A DNA stretch of 22,256 bases from an uncultured Acidimicrobium sp. (GCA_903853285.1 CAINTF010000273.1:1-22256); one strand, 5' to 3'; shown: positions 1 through 7,850, counted from the stretch's first letter. Program-made: numbers and translations. Notes: generated by a model from the sequence alone, not told the origin.

Positions 1-181
1 CTACGGCACGCGCATCAATTTCATCATCGCTTTGCACCAAATAGTCGGCACCTTCAAGGTCGCCACTGAGCAACACTGCAGTTGCTCGAGGTATGGCCTC
101 AATTACCGAGGCTCCAAGTCGAATCACCTGGTCACGAATGGCATCAACTTCTTGATGAAACGTTTTACGTAATTCGTCCAT
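1..181 (-). CDS. phoU: PhoU-like phosphate transport regulator, N-terminal part
   Basis: The minus strand from the ATG at 181 reads openly to the window edge, giving the first 60 residues. They start MDELRKTFHQEVDAIRDQV and continue with an LGASVIEAI segment and a later SDDEIDARA segment. This is the first helix pair of a PhoU domain, whose usual pattern is F-H-x-E-L-D-x-L-R, a G-x-x-V-E-x-A stretch, then a D-x-x-I-D metal-site motif. PhoU proteins act in the cytoplasm to restrain phosphate uptake through the PstSCAB/PhoR signalling complex. Its place beside ppk and ppx fits phosphate homeostasis. The gene is cut by the window, so full length is unknown. No clear Shine-Dalgarno or -10 hexamer precedes the ATG; only GAAAG lies upstream. 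Family assignment rests on these 60 residues. Confidence 0.82.
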   Translation of the reverse strand, partial: MDELRKTFHQEVDAIRDQVIRLGASVIEAIPRATAVLLSGDLEGADYLVQSDDEIDARAV

Positions 182-194
182 TGGTCAACTTTCT

Positions 195-222
195 TTCAAA
201 AAATCTGCTGAACGGCAGATTT
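195..222 (-). terminator. Intrinsic terminator downstream of ppk
   Basis: Read on the minus strand, an 8-bp perfect stem (AAATCTGC, six-base loop, GCAGATTT; plus-strand arms 201-208 and 215-222) runs straight into a T-run at 195-200. The ppk stop lies about 70 bases upstream, so this is well placed to end the ppk transcript. It lies only 13 bases before the phoU start, so it could also act as an attenuator if phoU is reached by readthrough. Confidence 0.65.
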
Positions 223-289
223 GCTACACGTAAAACCTACACGCACGAGGTAAAACCCGTCTGAACGTCAGATTACGAACAAGTTAACC
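208..289. repeat. Imperfect tandem repeats in the ppk-phoU spacer
   Basis: The 14-base stretches starting CTGAACG at 208-221 and 261-274 are identical at 13 positions, and the bases after each are loosely similar. Within the unit, GTAAAACC occurs at 230-237 and again at 250-257, 20 bases apart. The second copy also forms a small hairpin (TCTGA, three-base loop, TCAGA; 260-272). The layout could reflect a local duplication or paired regulator half-sites upstream of phoU. Confidence 0.5.
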
Positions 290-292
290 GCT

Positions 293-2404
293 TTATCGGA
301 CTTGGGTTTGCACGACCCAGTCATGCAGTTTCCGTTGGGCATCCACAGTAAGACCAGGGGCCCCGGCCCGCACCCACGAATTATCGGCATGCAAGTCAAA
401 ATGGGCAGCCTCGTCATCCACCAAATAACCCAGCACTTTGTCGAGCCACATACGGTGCTTCGGATGAGTCAGTGGCACCAATGCCTCAACGCGTCCATCC
501 AAATTTCGACCCATCATGTCGGCAGAACCAATGAGGTGCAGTGGTTCGTTGTTGTCGTAGCCATGCTCAAAACGATAAATACGTGAATGCTCGAGATACC
601 GACCAAGAATGGATCGAACTCGAATATTTTCTGACATGCCAGCCACACCGGCTCGTAGACAGCAGATCCCTCGCACAATTATTTCGATCTGCACACCGGC
701 GTTACTCGCCCGATAAAGCGCCTCGATAACCGTCTTATCCGATATTGAGTTGATCTTCATCGTGATTCGTCCATCAACCCCAAACGTTGCCTCTTTGTCG
801 ATGAGGTCAACAATGCTGTTGCGCAGTCGATGAGGTGCCACCAACAATGTCTGATAGTCGGGCTCATGGCCGTAACCAGTGAGATAGTTGAACAACTCGG
901 TGACATCCGAACCAATCGCGTCTTCGCAGGTAAAGAAACCGATGTCCTCGTACATGCGCGCGGTAGTTGAGTTGTAGTTTCCGGTACCCATGTGCACATA
1001 ACGGCGCATCTTGTCTGGGTCGTTACGCACCACCAAAATACATTTGGCGTGAGTTTTAAGACCAACAAGACCGTACGTCACATGTACTCCCGCGTACTCA
1101 AGTTCTTTTGCCCACGACATGTTGCGGGCTTCATCAAAACGGGCCTTCAATTCGATCACAACAGCAACCTGCTTGCCCATCTCGGCAGCACGGATGAGGT
1201 GTCGTGCAATCGAGCTGTCTCCAGATGTGCGGTACAACGTCATCTTGATTGATTGCACGAGCGGATCGAGCGCAGACTGCTTTACAAACTCTTCAACTGA
1301 AGAAATGAACGATTCATGCGGATGATGCACGAGTAATTGACGCTCACGAATAACGCTAAAGATTGACCGTTCGTTTTCTTCCGCAGCTGCCAAGCGACCA
1401 GCAGTAAGCGCAGGCCAAGGCTTAAATCGCAAATGAGGCAAGTTGAGATTAGAGAGTTGCATCAACGCACTCAAGCCAACCGGGGCATGATGCACCGTGA
1501 CATCTCCAGCCTCAAGTTCGAGTTCGTCGATCAGTAGGTCAAGCACTTCCTGCGACATTCCGTTGGACACTTCGAGGCGCACAGCCCGACCAAAGCGACG
1601 GCGCCGCAATTCCATCTCGACAGCTGCCAACAAGTCTTCTGCATCTTCGTCGTCAACCGAAAGGTCGGCATTGCGGGTCACTCTAAACGTGTGGCACTGC
1701 TCGATTGTCATTCCCTGAAACAGGCGACTCAAGTTTGCACTCACCACATCTTCGAGCAAAACAAACCTGTTGCTGTCGGGCAATTGTAAAAATCTTGGAA
1801 GCGTTGGTGGAATCTTTACGCGAGCAAATCGTTGCTCTTGGGTGCGCGGGTCAAGCGCAATGACAGCCAAGTTGAGTGCCAAGTTTGAAATATATGGAAA
1901 CGGGTGCGCTGGGTCGACCGCGAGCGGTGTGAGCACTGGGAAGATGCGAGTTTCAAACATTGTCATCAAAAACTCGCGATCAATATCGGTTACTTCACCC
2001 CAACCGAGAATTTGGATGCCGTTGCTCGCAAGTTTTGGCAAAAGGTCTTGGTTATAGACGTCTTCCAACTGTTCAACGAGTTGTTGCACCTGCCGAATTA
2101 TCTCCTGAAGTTGCTGACGCGGCGTACGTCCATCGGGAGTGACGGCACTGACGTCTGCTGCTATCTGATCTTTGAGCGCAGCGACACGGATTTGATAGAA
2201 CTCATCGAGATTGCTGCAGAAAATTGCCGCGAACTTGCATCGCTCGAGCAACTCAATCTGTGGGTCTGCAGCGAGCGACAATACGCGTGCATTGAAATCG
2301 AGCCAGCTCAACTCCCTATTAATGATTCGTGCATCGATGCCTGAATCGTAAACAGGTGGATCTTTGCTGATGGACTGTTTCAGCAATTGTCGCCAAGATG
2401 TCAT
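293..2404 (-). CDS. ppk: Polyphosphate kinase 1
   Basis: This 703-residue protein reversibly transfers the terminal phosphate of ATP onto inorganic polyphosphate. The N domain opens with INRELSWLDFNARVL at about 28-42, followed by SNLDEFYQIRV near 64-73. The catalytic half has the two phospholipase D-like motifs of the family: K-T-H-A-K at 450-454, whose His matches the autophosphorylated residue, and E-H-S-R at 605-608. The HMGTGNYN segment (471-478) is also typical. Length is normal for PPK1. It lies 73 bases downstream of an unknown 88-aa gene on the same strand and probably shares its transcript, because no TANNNT hexamer is correctly spaced before the ATG at 2404. A terminator follows at 195-222. 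The divergent neighbour is ppx, so polymer synthesis and breakdown genes are paired. Confidence 0.97.
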   Translation of the reverse strand: MTSWRQLLKQSISKDPPVYDSGIDARIINRELSWLDFNARVLSLAADPQIELLERCKFAAIFCSNLDEFYQIRVAALKDQIAADVSAVTPDGRTPRQQLQEIIRQVQQLVEQLEDVYNQDLLPKLASNGIQILGWGEVTDIDREFLMTMFETRIFPVLTPLAVDPAHPFPYISNLALNLAVIALDPRTQEQRFARVKIPPTLPRFLQLPDSNRFVLLEDVVSANLSRLFQGMTIEQCHTFRVTRNADLSVDDEDAEDLLAAVEMELRRRRFGRAVRLEVSNGMSQEVLDLLIDELELEAGDVTVHHAPVGLSALMQLSNLNLPHLRFKPWPALTAGRLAAAEENERSIFSVIRERQLLVHHPHESFISSVEEFVKQSALDPLVQSIKMTLYRTSGDSSIARHLIRAAEMGKQVAVVIELKARFDEARNMSWAKELEYAGVHVTYGLVGLKTHAKCILVVRNDPDKMRRYVHMGTGNYNSTTARMYEDIGFFTCEDAIGSDVTELFNYLTGYGHEPDYQTLLVAPHRLRNSIVDLIDKEATFGVDGRITMKINSISDKTVIEALYRASNAGVQIEIIVRGICCLRAGVAGMSENIRVRSILGRYLEHSRIYRFEHGYDNNEPLHLIGSADMMGRNLDGRVEALVPLTHPKHRMWLDKVLGYLVDDEAAHFDLHADNSWVRAGAPGLTVDAQRKLHDWVVQTQVR

Positions 2405-2477
2405 TGTTGATTTACCAAAACTTCAGATTGGTTTTGCACAAAATTCACACCTGGTCGCGCCGCAGCGCAAGGACACC

Positions 2478-2744
2478 CTATTGAGCGTCGTTATAGCCGA
2501 GTTCCCACTCGACCGAAATACGTTCGCGCTCGGCATCACGGTTGACGCGCTCTTGGTTGCGACGAAACTGTGGGTCGTTACGTGGCAACAACACCAAGCG
2601 GGCAAGCACGCGCGCACGAAACTCTTCAAGCAGGTTTGGGTCACCAAAATCGCTGTACACGGCCCAGTGCGGTGACACAGCACCTGTATAGGTGATGCGA
2701 GCGTGGCCGCGGGATGGCTCGGTTGCTACTGGGGCTTCAGACAT
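2478..2744 (-). CDS. Unknown 88-aa protein between ppk and ppx
   Basis: I do not recognise a family. The protein is soluble and highly charged, with no signal peptide or membrane segment. Residues about 14-35 (HARITYTGAVSPHWAVYSDF) look like a beta-rich stretch, followed by a helix FRARVLARLVLLPRNDPQF and an Arg/Glu-rich tail. Two things argue it is real: a TATCGT hexamer ends seven bases before its ATG, matching the leaderless pattern used across the window, and the reading frame fills the space between two polyphosphate genes on the ppk strand. It is the first gene of what looks like a two-gene unit with ppk. A role in polyphosphate metabolism is inferred from position only. An overlapping 86-codon frame at 2423-2683 lacks such a promoter and is Cys/Thr-rich in the manner of a shadow frame. 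Confidence 0.7.
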   Translation of the reverse strand: MSEAPVATEPSRGHARITYTGAVSPHWAVYSDFGDPNLLEEFRARVLARLVLLPRNDPQFRRNQERVNRDAERERISVEWELGYNDAQ

Positions 2745-2757
2745 AGTGATAACGATA
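2745..2757 (-). promoter_or_regulatory. Leaderless -10 element for the 88-aa gene
   Basis: TATCGT (minus strand, 2757-2752) is followed by seven bases and then the ATG at 2744, so transcription would begin at or next to the start codon. It is back to back with the ppx -10 at 2779-2784. Confidence 0.55.
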
Positions 2758-2778
2758 TCGCCAGAAATAGCCCTTTAC

Positions 2779-2791
2779 TAGACTGACTCGC
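2779..2791 (+). promoter_or_regulatory. Leaderless -10 element for ppx
   Basis: TAGACT at 2779-2784 is followed by seven bases and the GTG at 2792. The same hexamer with the same spacing precedes the ABC ATPase gene at 11699. Confidence 0.6.
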
Positions 2792-4339
2792 GTGTCAAAT
2801 AGCGAAAATGCAACAATCGCAGCGCTTGACATAGGCACAAATAGTTTCCATCTCGTGATCGCCAAAGTGGTTGACGGTGGGTTTGAAGTAATTGAGACCG
2901 AAAAAGAGACTGTGCGCATCGGACATGGCGCAGGCGACATGAACGAACTTTCTGCCGATGCAATTGACCGTGGTGTTGCATGTTTGGTACGGATGCAGAA
3001 AATTGCTGCTTCACACAATGCCGAAATTCGTGCCGTTGCTACAAGTGCCGTACGCGAAGCCAAGAATCGTTTTGAGTTCATCCGCAGAGCCAAAAAAGAA
3101 GCACAGATTGACATTGAGGTCATCTCAGGTGTCGAAGAAGCCCGCCTCATCCATCTTGGTGCTTTACATGGTGTTGGCGAACATGAGCGGCCGATGCTGT
3201 TGTGCGACATTGGTGGTGGATCGACCGAGATCGTGCTCGGCAATGACGATGAAGTATTGCTTGCTCGTAGTTTCAAACTTGGCGCGGTACGGCTTACCGA
3301 CCGATTCTTTGGTTCGGCCACCTTGCATCCAAGTGCGGTGAGCAGTTGTCGCTCTCATGTGCGCTCGACACTCATGGTTCTACAAACCGAAGTCACCGAA
3401 TTTGGTTTTGATGTTGCTGTTGCATCATCCGGCACCGCAGAAACGATTGCACGGCTCATCCAACAACGGTCCGACAATTCGGTACTGAAGACTCTCAATC
3501 GCTTTGAGTTCACTCAAGCTCAAATTGCTGAAACAGTGACAATGCTGAGCTCGGTTAACACGGTTGAAGAACGACGCGAAAAGTTTGGGCTCAACAAGAG
3601 CCGTGCTGAAATTATCTTGGCCGGCGCAATCATTCTTGAAGGAATCTCATCCGTATATGGCGTTGAGTCGTTTATGTACAGCGACTATGCGCTTCGGGAA
3701 GGCGTCATTCTTGACACTCTGCAGCGCCGCGGCCTTGGGCCTGCCACTGGTGACACCGATGCCGCAATGCGCAGTGTGCGCCTACTCGCCGACCGCTGCG
3801 ATGACCGTCCAGAGCATTCGCAAAACGTTGCCCGCATTGCGCTCGATTTATTTGATCAAGTTTGGGATGTGCTTGGCGTTGCGCAGGCGAACCGCAAGCT
3901 TCTGGAGGCTGCGGCTCTGCTCGCCAACGTTGGCGTAGTGATCTCGCACTCCAAGCATCACCTGCATTCCTATTACGTAATCCGCAACTCAGAGCTCGTT
4001 GGTCTGAATGATCGCGAGATTGAGATCATTGCTCAAGTTGCTCGCTACCACCGCAAGGGTTTGCCAAAACTCGGCCATCCAGAATTTGCGGCGCTCTCGC
4101 AAGAGGATCAAAAACTTGTGAATGCATTGGCAGGCGTCTTGCGCGTTGCGGTTGGTCTTGATCGAACCCAAGATGGTCGTGTCAAAAAAATTACGACGAG
4201 TATCAGCGATGGCGAATTGAAAATTGCCTTCACGACGACAAAGAAACTTGACGGCGACTTAAATATCTATGCAGCTATGGAACGTCGCACGCTGCTGGCC
4301 GACACAACCGGCCTGAAAGTAAAAGTGCTGGCTAATTAG
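2792..4339 (+). CDS. ppx: Exopolyphosphatase / Ppx-GppA phosphatase
   Basis: The 515-residue protein belongs to the ASKHA-fold Ppx/GppA family, which removes phosphate from polyphosphate ends or hydrolyses pppGpp. The first phosphate-binding loop is LDIGTNSFHL at 12-21 and the second is CDIGGGSTEIV at 138-148. The catalytic Glu lies in SGVEEARL at 112-119. The C-terminal third (about 325-515) is the HD-like domain of long Ppx proteins, with HSKHHLHSYYVIRNSEL and VARYHRKGLPK; the HD pair itself reads A-N, so that metal site looks lost. The GTG start fits the -10 at 2779-2784. Its TAG overlaps the tatA stop codon by three bases on the opposite strand. Ppx and GppA activities cannot be told apart from sequence alone; the ppk neighbour favours polyphosphate. 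Confidence 0.95.
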   Translation: MSNSENATIAALDIGTNSFHLVIAKVVDGGFEVIETEKETVRIGHGAGDMNELSADAIDRGVACLVRMQKIAASHNAEIRAVATSAVREAKNRFEFIRRAKKEAQIDIEVISGVEEARLIHLGALHGVGEHERPMLLCDIGGGSTEIVLGNDDEVLLARSFKLGAVRLTDRFFGSATLHPSAVSSCRSHVRSTLMVLQTEVTEFGFDVAVASSGTAETIARLIQQRSDNSVLKTLNRFEFTQAQIAETVTMLSSVNTVEERREKFGLNKSRAEIILAGAIILEGISSVYGVESFMYSDYALREGVILDTLQRRGLGPATGDTDAAMRSVRLLADRCDDRPEHSQNVARIALDLFDQVWDVLGVAQANRKLLEAAALLANVGVVISHSKHHLHSYYVIRNSELVGLNDREIEIIAQVARYHRKGLPKLGHPEFAALSQEDQKLVNALAGVLRVAVGLDRTQDGRVKKITTSISDGELKIAFTTTKKLDGDLNIYAAMERRTLLADTTGLKVKVLAN

Positions 4340-4518
4340 TTGCTGGACGGAGGAGTGTCGCTCTTTGGAGCGTCGTCCTTCGCAGCACTTGCTTGGCCCT
4401 TTTTGAATTCGTTTGTTGCTTGCCCAAGGTTGCGAGCAAGCTTTGGCAAACGCGATCCAAAGAGCAAAGCGACAATAATTAGACCAATAATGAGTTCTGG
4501 ACCACCGATGCTTCCCAT
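4336..4518 (-). CDS. tatA: Sec-independent translocase subunit TatA
   Basis: The 60-residue protein begins MGSIGGPELIIGLIIVALLF, a short membrane helix, then the FG hinge (FGSRLPKLARNLG, about 20-32), an amphipathic helix and a Lys/Asp/Ser-rich cytoplasmic tail. TatA polymerises in the inner membrane to form the pore that passes folded twin-arginine proteins. The start at 4518 is chosen over an upstream in-frame codon at 4620 because a TATATT -10 ends six bases before it and because the TatA fold starts exactly there. Length matches small actinobacterial TatA. No tatB or tatC is present here. The gene ends tail to tail with ppx. Confidence 0.92.
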   Translation of the reverse strand: MGSIGGPELIIGLIIVALLFGSRLPKLARNLGQATNEFKKGQASAAKDDAPKSDTPPSSN

Positions 4519-4530
4519 GCGCCCAATATA
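4519..4530 (-). promoter_or_regulatory. Leaderless -10 element for tatA
   Basis: TATATT (4530-4525 on the minus strand) is followed by six bases and the ATG at 4518. It is among the strongest -10 matches in the window and decides the tatA start. Confidence 0.6.
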
Positions 4531-4564
4531 CCACCGCAGGTAGCAACCACTCCAAACAGCCCGA

Positions 4565-4576
4565 TAGGCAGAAGGG
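4565..4576 (+). promoter_or_regulatory. Possible leaderless -10 element for ftcD
   Basis: TAGGCA at 4565-4570 lies six bases before the GTG at 4577. The final base departs from TANNNT, so this is a weaker member of the pattern. Confidence 0.35.
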
Positions 4577-5377
4577 GTGCTGGAATGCGTCATCAACATC
4601 AGTGAGGGCGGGGACCCCAAAAAGCTTGCTGCATTAGTTGCTGCGCTTGGCGCTGACTTACTCGACCTGCATAGCGATGCAGATCACAACCGCAGCGTGT
4701 TCACTCTCGCTGGCACAGATTCTGCACGAGTGCTGACGCGCGAAGCATTCAACATGTTCAACATCAGCAAACACTCCGGTGTACATCCACGAGTTGGCAT
4801 TGTCGACGTGGTTCCGTTTGTTGCGCTTGAGCCAAGCACGTTTGAAGATGCCATTCATGCACGCAACGAGTTTGCACGTTTCGCCTCTGAAGAACTTGGG
4901 GTGCCATGTTTCTTGTATGGACCGGAGCGCACACTTCCTTACATCCGTAAGCACGCATTTGTTGACCTACTCCCCGACTTTGGCTCAGCTATGCCACACC
5001 CCACAGCGGGTGCAATATGTGTGGGTGCAAGGCCGATCTTGATCGCCTACAACATCTGGCTGAAAGACTCAACGCTCGAAAAAGCTAAGCAAATTTCAGC
5101 TCTTTTGCGCAGTGATTCTGTTCGCACACTTGGACTACAAGTTGGCAAAAGCGCTCAAGTGAGCATGAACCTCATTGATTACGCAGTAACTGGCCCACAG
5201 CAGGTGTACGACATTGTTGCTCAACATGCGCAAATTGACCGCGCTGAATTAGTTGGTTTAGTGCCAGCACGCGCACTCGCTGAAATACCTCGCAGCAGAT
5301 GGAACGAACTTGATTTGAGTGCTGAAAAAACTATTGAGTCAACGATGGCTGCGCGAAACCGCAAACTCGCGAATTAA
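4577..5377 (+). CDS. ftcD: Glutamate formimidoyltransferase (FtcD N-terminal type)
   Basis: The 266-residue protein begins MLECVINISEG, matching the L-V-E-C-V-P-N-F-S-E-G start of formiminotransferases. H-S-G-V-H-P-R-V-G-I-V-D at 66-77 carries the His (H70) aligned to the catalytic residue of the mammalian enzyme. The family moves a formimino (or formyl) group between glutamate and tetrahydrofolate in histidine breakdown and one-carbon metabolism. Only the transferase domain is present, with no fused cyclodeaminase, and no hut genes lie nearby, so the physiological donor is open. The GTG start fits the family N-terminus. Its TAA directly abuts the whiB stop codon on the other strand. Confidence 0.88.
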   Translation: MLECVINISEGGDPKKLAALVAALGADLLDLHSDADHNRSVFTLAGTDSARVLTREAFNMFNISKHSGVHPRVGIVDVVPFVALEPSTFEDAIHARNEFARFASEELGVPCFLYGPERTLPYIRKHAFVDLLPDFGSAMPHPTAGAICVGARPILIAYNIWLKDSTLEKAKQISALLRSDSVRTLGLQVGKSAQVSMNLIDYAVTGPQQVYDIVAQHAQIDRAELVGLVPARALAEIPRSRWNELDLSAEKTIESTMAARNRKLAN

Positions 5378-5653
5378 TTACGCAGTTGCGATAGTGCGAC
5401 TTGATTGAGCGCGCTGACGACGCAAGCGACGACGCTCACGCTCAGAAAGACCGCCCCAGATACCAAACTTTTCGCCATTGTCGAGCGCGTACTCAAGACA
5501 GTCATTGCGCACTACACAACCGCGGCAAACCTCTTTGGCTTCGCGGGTTGATGCTCCACGTTCTGGGAAGAACAAGTCTGGGTCGACGCCGAGACAGTTG
5601 GCTTGATCTTGCCAGGCTCGGTCTGCGCTCAGCGCTATTTGTTCGTCTTCCAC
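5378..5653 (-). CDS. whiB: WhiB-family iron-sulfur transcription regulator (WhiB2-like)
   Basis: The 91-residue protein has the four cysteines that hold a [4Fe-4S] cluster (C20, C43, C46, C52; C-x2-C-x5-C), the G-I-W-G-G turn at 64-68 and a basic C-terminal tail (ERERRRLRRQR). The V-R-x-D-C-L-E-Y-A-L context resembles WhiB2/WhmD, which takes part in division and septation in mycobacteria and streptomycetes. WhiB proteins are confined almost entirely to Actinomycetota, so this gene is the best taxonomic marker here. The start is a GTG with a strong GGAGG eight bases upstream (plus-strand 5662-5666), so unlike most neighbours it is not leaderless and has a real 5' leader. Assignment to the WhiB2 subgroup is tentative. 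Confidence 0.95.
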   Translation of the reverse strand: MEDEQIALSADRAWQDQANCLGVDPDLFFPERGASTREAKEVCRGCVVRNDCLEYALDNGEKFGIWGGLSERERRRLRRQRAQSSRTIATA

Positions 5654-5813
5654 GTAACTTGCCTCCGTTAACTTCTGATGGACTCGAGTTAGTCGCGAGA
5701 ACGCGCCTACATCGAGGTAATTACAACTGTGTCATTCTGCCAAATTCACAGCCAAAATGCAAATATTCGGGCAATTTCGTCAGTCTTGGATTTTTGATCG
5801 CAAACTTCGATCA
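5654..5813 (-). promoter_or_regulatory. whiB upstream region with Shine-Dalgarno
   Basis: This 160-base spacer is the longest gene-free stretch. It holds the GGAGG ribosome site at 5662-5666 and two direct copies of TTTGGC 12 bases apart (plus-strand GCCAAA at 5739-5744 and 5751-5756). I found no confident -10/-35 pair. Regulation upstream of whiB is expected from the family, but no operator can be named. Confidence 0.45.
5795..5813 (-). other. Short hairpin just after the VWA stop codon
   Basis: TGATCG and CGATCA form a 6-bp stem around a seven-base loop, directly after the TGA at 5816-5814. On the minus strand it is followed by a run of A, not T, so it is not a classical intrinsic terminator. 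Confidence 0.3.
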
Positions 5814-7838
5814 TCACCGTTGTGAAGTTGCACTCGCCGATCGCCCACGCGAAATGTTGCGTTTGTGTTCCAAATAATCAATTAAGACATAGTCACCAAG
5901 GGTTTCAGGAGATGTGAAAAACGCACGTCCGCCGTTGATTTTGGTCAATTGTTCGATGAAATGTCGCAAACCATTGTCGGCATCCAACATAAAAGTATTA
6001 ATCCGAATTGCTTCTTTTGTGCATCGCAATGCCTCACGAAGTGTGATTTCAACTGTCTCACGCACTGGCGGATAATTAAAAAATATCTCGCCCGATGTCA
6101 TCACGTGCGCTGTTGGCTCACCATCAGTGATCATGATGATCTGTTTGTTGCCTGTCTGGCGTGCAAGCAATTTGCGCGCCAAGGTGAATGCGTGATGCAT
6201 GTTTGTGCCATACGAGAAGTCCCAACTGACTTCGGGAATACGCTCGGCGGCCAGCTCGCGGGCTGTTGCGCCAAACCCCACAACACCCAAATAATCCCTT
6301 GGAAATTGCGATGAAATCAGGTGATGGAGAGCCATCGCCACCTTTTTGGCAGGTAAAAAATTGTCGCGCATTGGCATCGACAACGAAAGGTCGAGCAGCA
6401 ACACTGTCGATGATCTCGTTGAATGTTCCATTCGTTCGATCTCAAAATCATCTTGCGAAAGTTTGATCGGTAACCCTGGTCCACCGCGACGCAATGCATT
6501 GCGCAATGTGCCGTGAAGATCGAGTCGAAAAGAGTCACCGAATTCGTACGGCTTGGTGTCGTTCGCGCGTTCGTGGCCGGTTCCGATCTTGTCGATCTGA
6601 TGCTGGCCAATCATGTCTTTCGACAAGTTGCCAAACAGATCCTGCAGTGCCTTCGCACCAAGTTGCCTGATGCCTCGTGGAGTGAGTTGGAGTCGTCCGT
6701 CGGACTGGTCAATGAGACCAGCGTCCTTCATCATCTGGGTTAATTGCGAGAGCTTCTCTAGCGATTTTGCAGAGTCCTCACCGAGCAGTTCCCGCACTCT
6801 GTCCAGGTCTGCCTCTGCCAAAGCAGCCGGATTTGCAGCGTTTTTCATGAGGTTTTCGAGCTGATCCAGCTCTGAGAGTTCTTGCATTGACTGCATCGCC
6901 TCGGCAAAGCCCAGAGGGTCTTGGCCCGAAAACTCATAACTTTTTTGCCAGCCAGCCTGCGGAAACATGGACTGCAAGTTCTTTGACAACTGATCCATCT
7001 GCCAACGCAAGTCCATATCTTCAAGCAGTTGCTCCGAGAGCTGTTGCATTTGTGCACGCTGCTCAGGAGTCATCGAGTTGAGCATCGCCTGAGCAGCTGC
7101 CATTCGTTGCGCCATGATCTCAAGCAGCTCATCGAGCGTTTCTGGATTCTCGGGAAAGAAGTCGCCGAAATTTTTCATGAAGTCTTCGAACTTCGGATCC
7201 TCGCCCTGCTGGCGACGCTCAAGCATTGCGTTCAATTCCGACATCATGTCTTTCATTCGTTGCATGTCAGCCGGCGTGAGTTTTTGCATCTCTCCTGACA
7301 TCTGGTCAAGGTGCTGCTGCATTAATTGCTCACGCAGTTTTTCGATTAATTGCTCAAAACGCAGTTGTGCTTGTTTTGATTGAAAGTCATAGTGCTGAAG
7401 TTCGGCGATCTTGCCCGCCAAGTCTGCGGGCAACATGTCAAGACGGAAATTACGTTCCATCGCCGACTGCTCCGCCATTTCTGCACGACGCTGATCGCCA
7501 GAATTCTTTGCTTCGGTTGTGTAGTTCTCGATCGCGTGACGCTCTTCGTCTACGACATCGTTCAGTTCGTCTGCAATCTCAGAGAACACGCCGCCAAGAT
7601 CTCCGCGCTCCTGAATTGACTCACGCTTTTCGCGCAGTCGTTCCATCATTTCGCGCATTCCGGCAATACGGTCGCCGTTCATGTCGCGCATTCCATCTTG
7701 CATCAGCTTGCGCAGCGCACTGTTGACATCGCCGTGGTACAACAAATCATCGGCGAGTTCACCCAAGAGTCCTTCTGCGTCAAGATCAAACCCGCGTTGT
7801 GAGCCATCCCATCGCGAATACGTGAACTTCGAAGGCAT
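5814..7838 (-). CDS. VWA-domain protein partner of a MoxR/ChlI-like ATPase
   Basis: The 674-residue protein has a C-terminal von Willebrand A domain with a full MIDAS metal site: D483-x-S485-x-S487 in LLDLSLSMP, T545 in YGTNMHHAF and D572 in MITDGEPTAH. Residues about 30-370 are predicted helical and unusually rich in Met, Gln, Glu and Leu (for example REMMERLREKR and SGEMQKLTPADMQRMKDMM), suggesting long coiled coils. No signal peptide or membrane segment is seen. Size and layout match mycobacterial Rv0959, which pairs with the ATPase Rv0958 (from memory). Such AAA/VWA pairs are thought to act as chaperones for metal insertion or complex remodelling; the substrate is unknown. TAATGT six bases before the ATG marks a leaderless start, so it has its own promoter apart from the ATPase gene at 8498-9925. 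Confidence 0.88.
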   Translation of the reverse strand: MPSKFTYSRWDGSQRGFDLDAEGLLGELADDLLYHGDVNSALRKLMQDGMRDMNGDRIAGMREMMERLREKRESIQERGDLGGVFSEIADELNDVVDEERHAIENYTTEAKNSGDQRRAEMAEQSAMERNFRLDMLPADLAGKIAELQHYDFQSKQAQLRFEQLIEKLREQLMQQHLDQMSGEMQKLTPADMQRMKDMMSELNAMLERRQQGEDPKFEDFMKNFGDFFPENPETLDELLEIMAQRMAAAQAMLNSMTPEQRAQMQQLSEQLLEDMDLRWQMDQLSKNLQSMFPQAGWQKSYEFSGQDPLGFAEAMQSMQELSELDQLENLMKNAANPAALAEADLDRVRELLGEDSAKSLEKLSQLTQMMKDAGLIDQSDGRLQLTPRGIRQLGAKALQDLFGNLSKDMIGQHQIDKIGTGHERANDTKPYEFGDSFRLDLHGTLRNALRRGGPGLPIKLSQDDFEIERMEHSTRSSTVLLLDLSLSMPMRDNFLPAKKVAMALHHLISSQFPRDYLGVVGFGATARELAAERIPEVSWDFSYGTNMHHAFTLARKLLARQTGNKQIIMITDGEPTAHVMTSGEIFFNYPPVRETVEITLREALRCTKEAIRINTFMLDADNGLRHFIEQLTKINGGRAFFTSPETLGDYVLIDYLEHKRNISRGRSASATSQR

Positions 7839-7850
7839 GCGAGAACATTA
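7839..7850 (-). promoter_or_regulatory. Leaderless -10 element for the VWA gene
   Basis: TAATGT (7850-7845 on the minus strand) is followed by six bases and the ATG at 7838. It faces away from the cyclase gene that starts 65 bases to the right. Confidence 0.6.

Noticed and set aside
230..289. Repeats upstream of phoU considered as a CRISPR remnant.
   Set aside because: Only two diverged copies with unequal units and no cas genes; better read as a local duplication or regulator sites.
1904..2344. 146-codon plus-strand frame over ppk.
   Set aside because: It is antisense to the conserved PPK N-terminal region and has no promoter or ribosome site.
2737..3321. 194-codon minus-strand frame over ppx.
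   Set aside because: It is antisense to conserved Ppx motifs and Ser/Arg-rich without domain character.
4519..4620. 34-residue extension of TatA.
   Set aside because: TatA begins with the membrane helix; the extension overlaps the ftcD start and lacks a promoter.
5401..5877. 158-codon plus-strand frame across whiB.
   Set aside because: It is antisense to the WhiB cysteine motifs and is Arg/Leu-rich; it also runs into the VWA 3' end.
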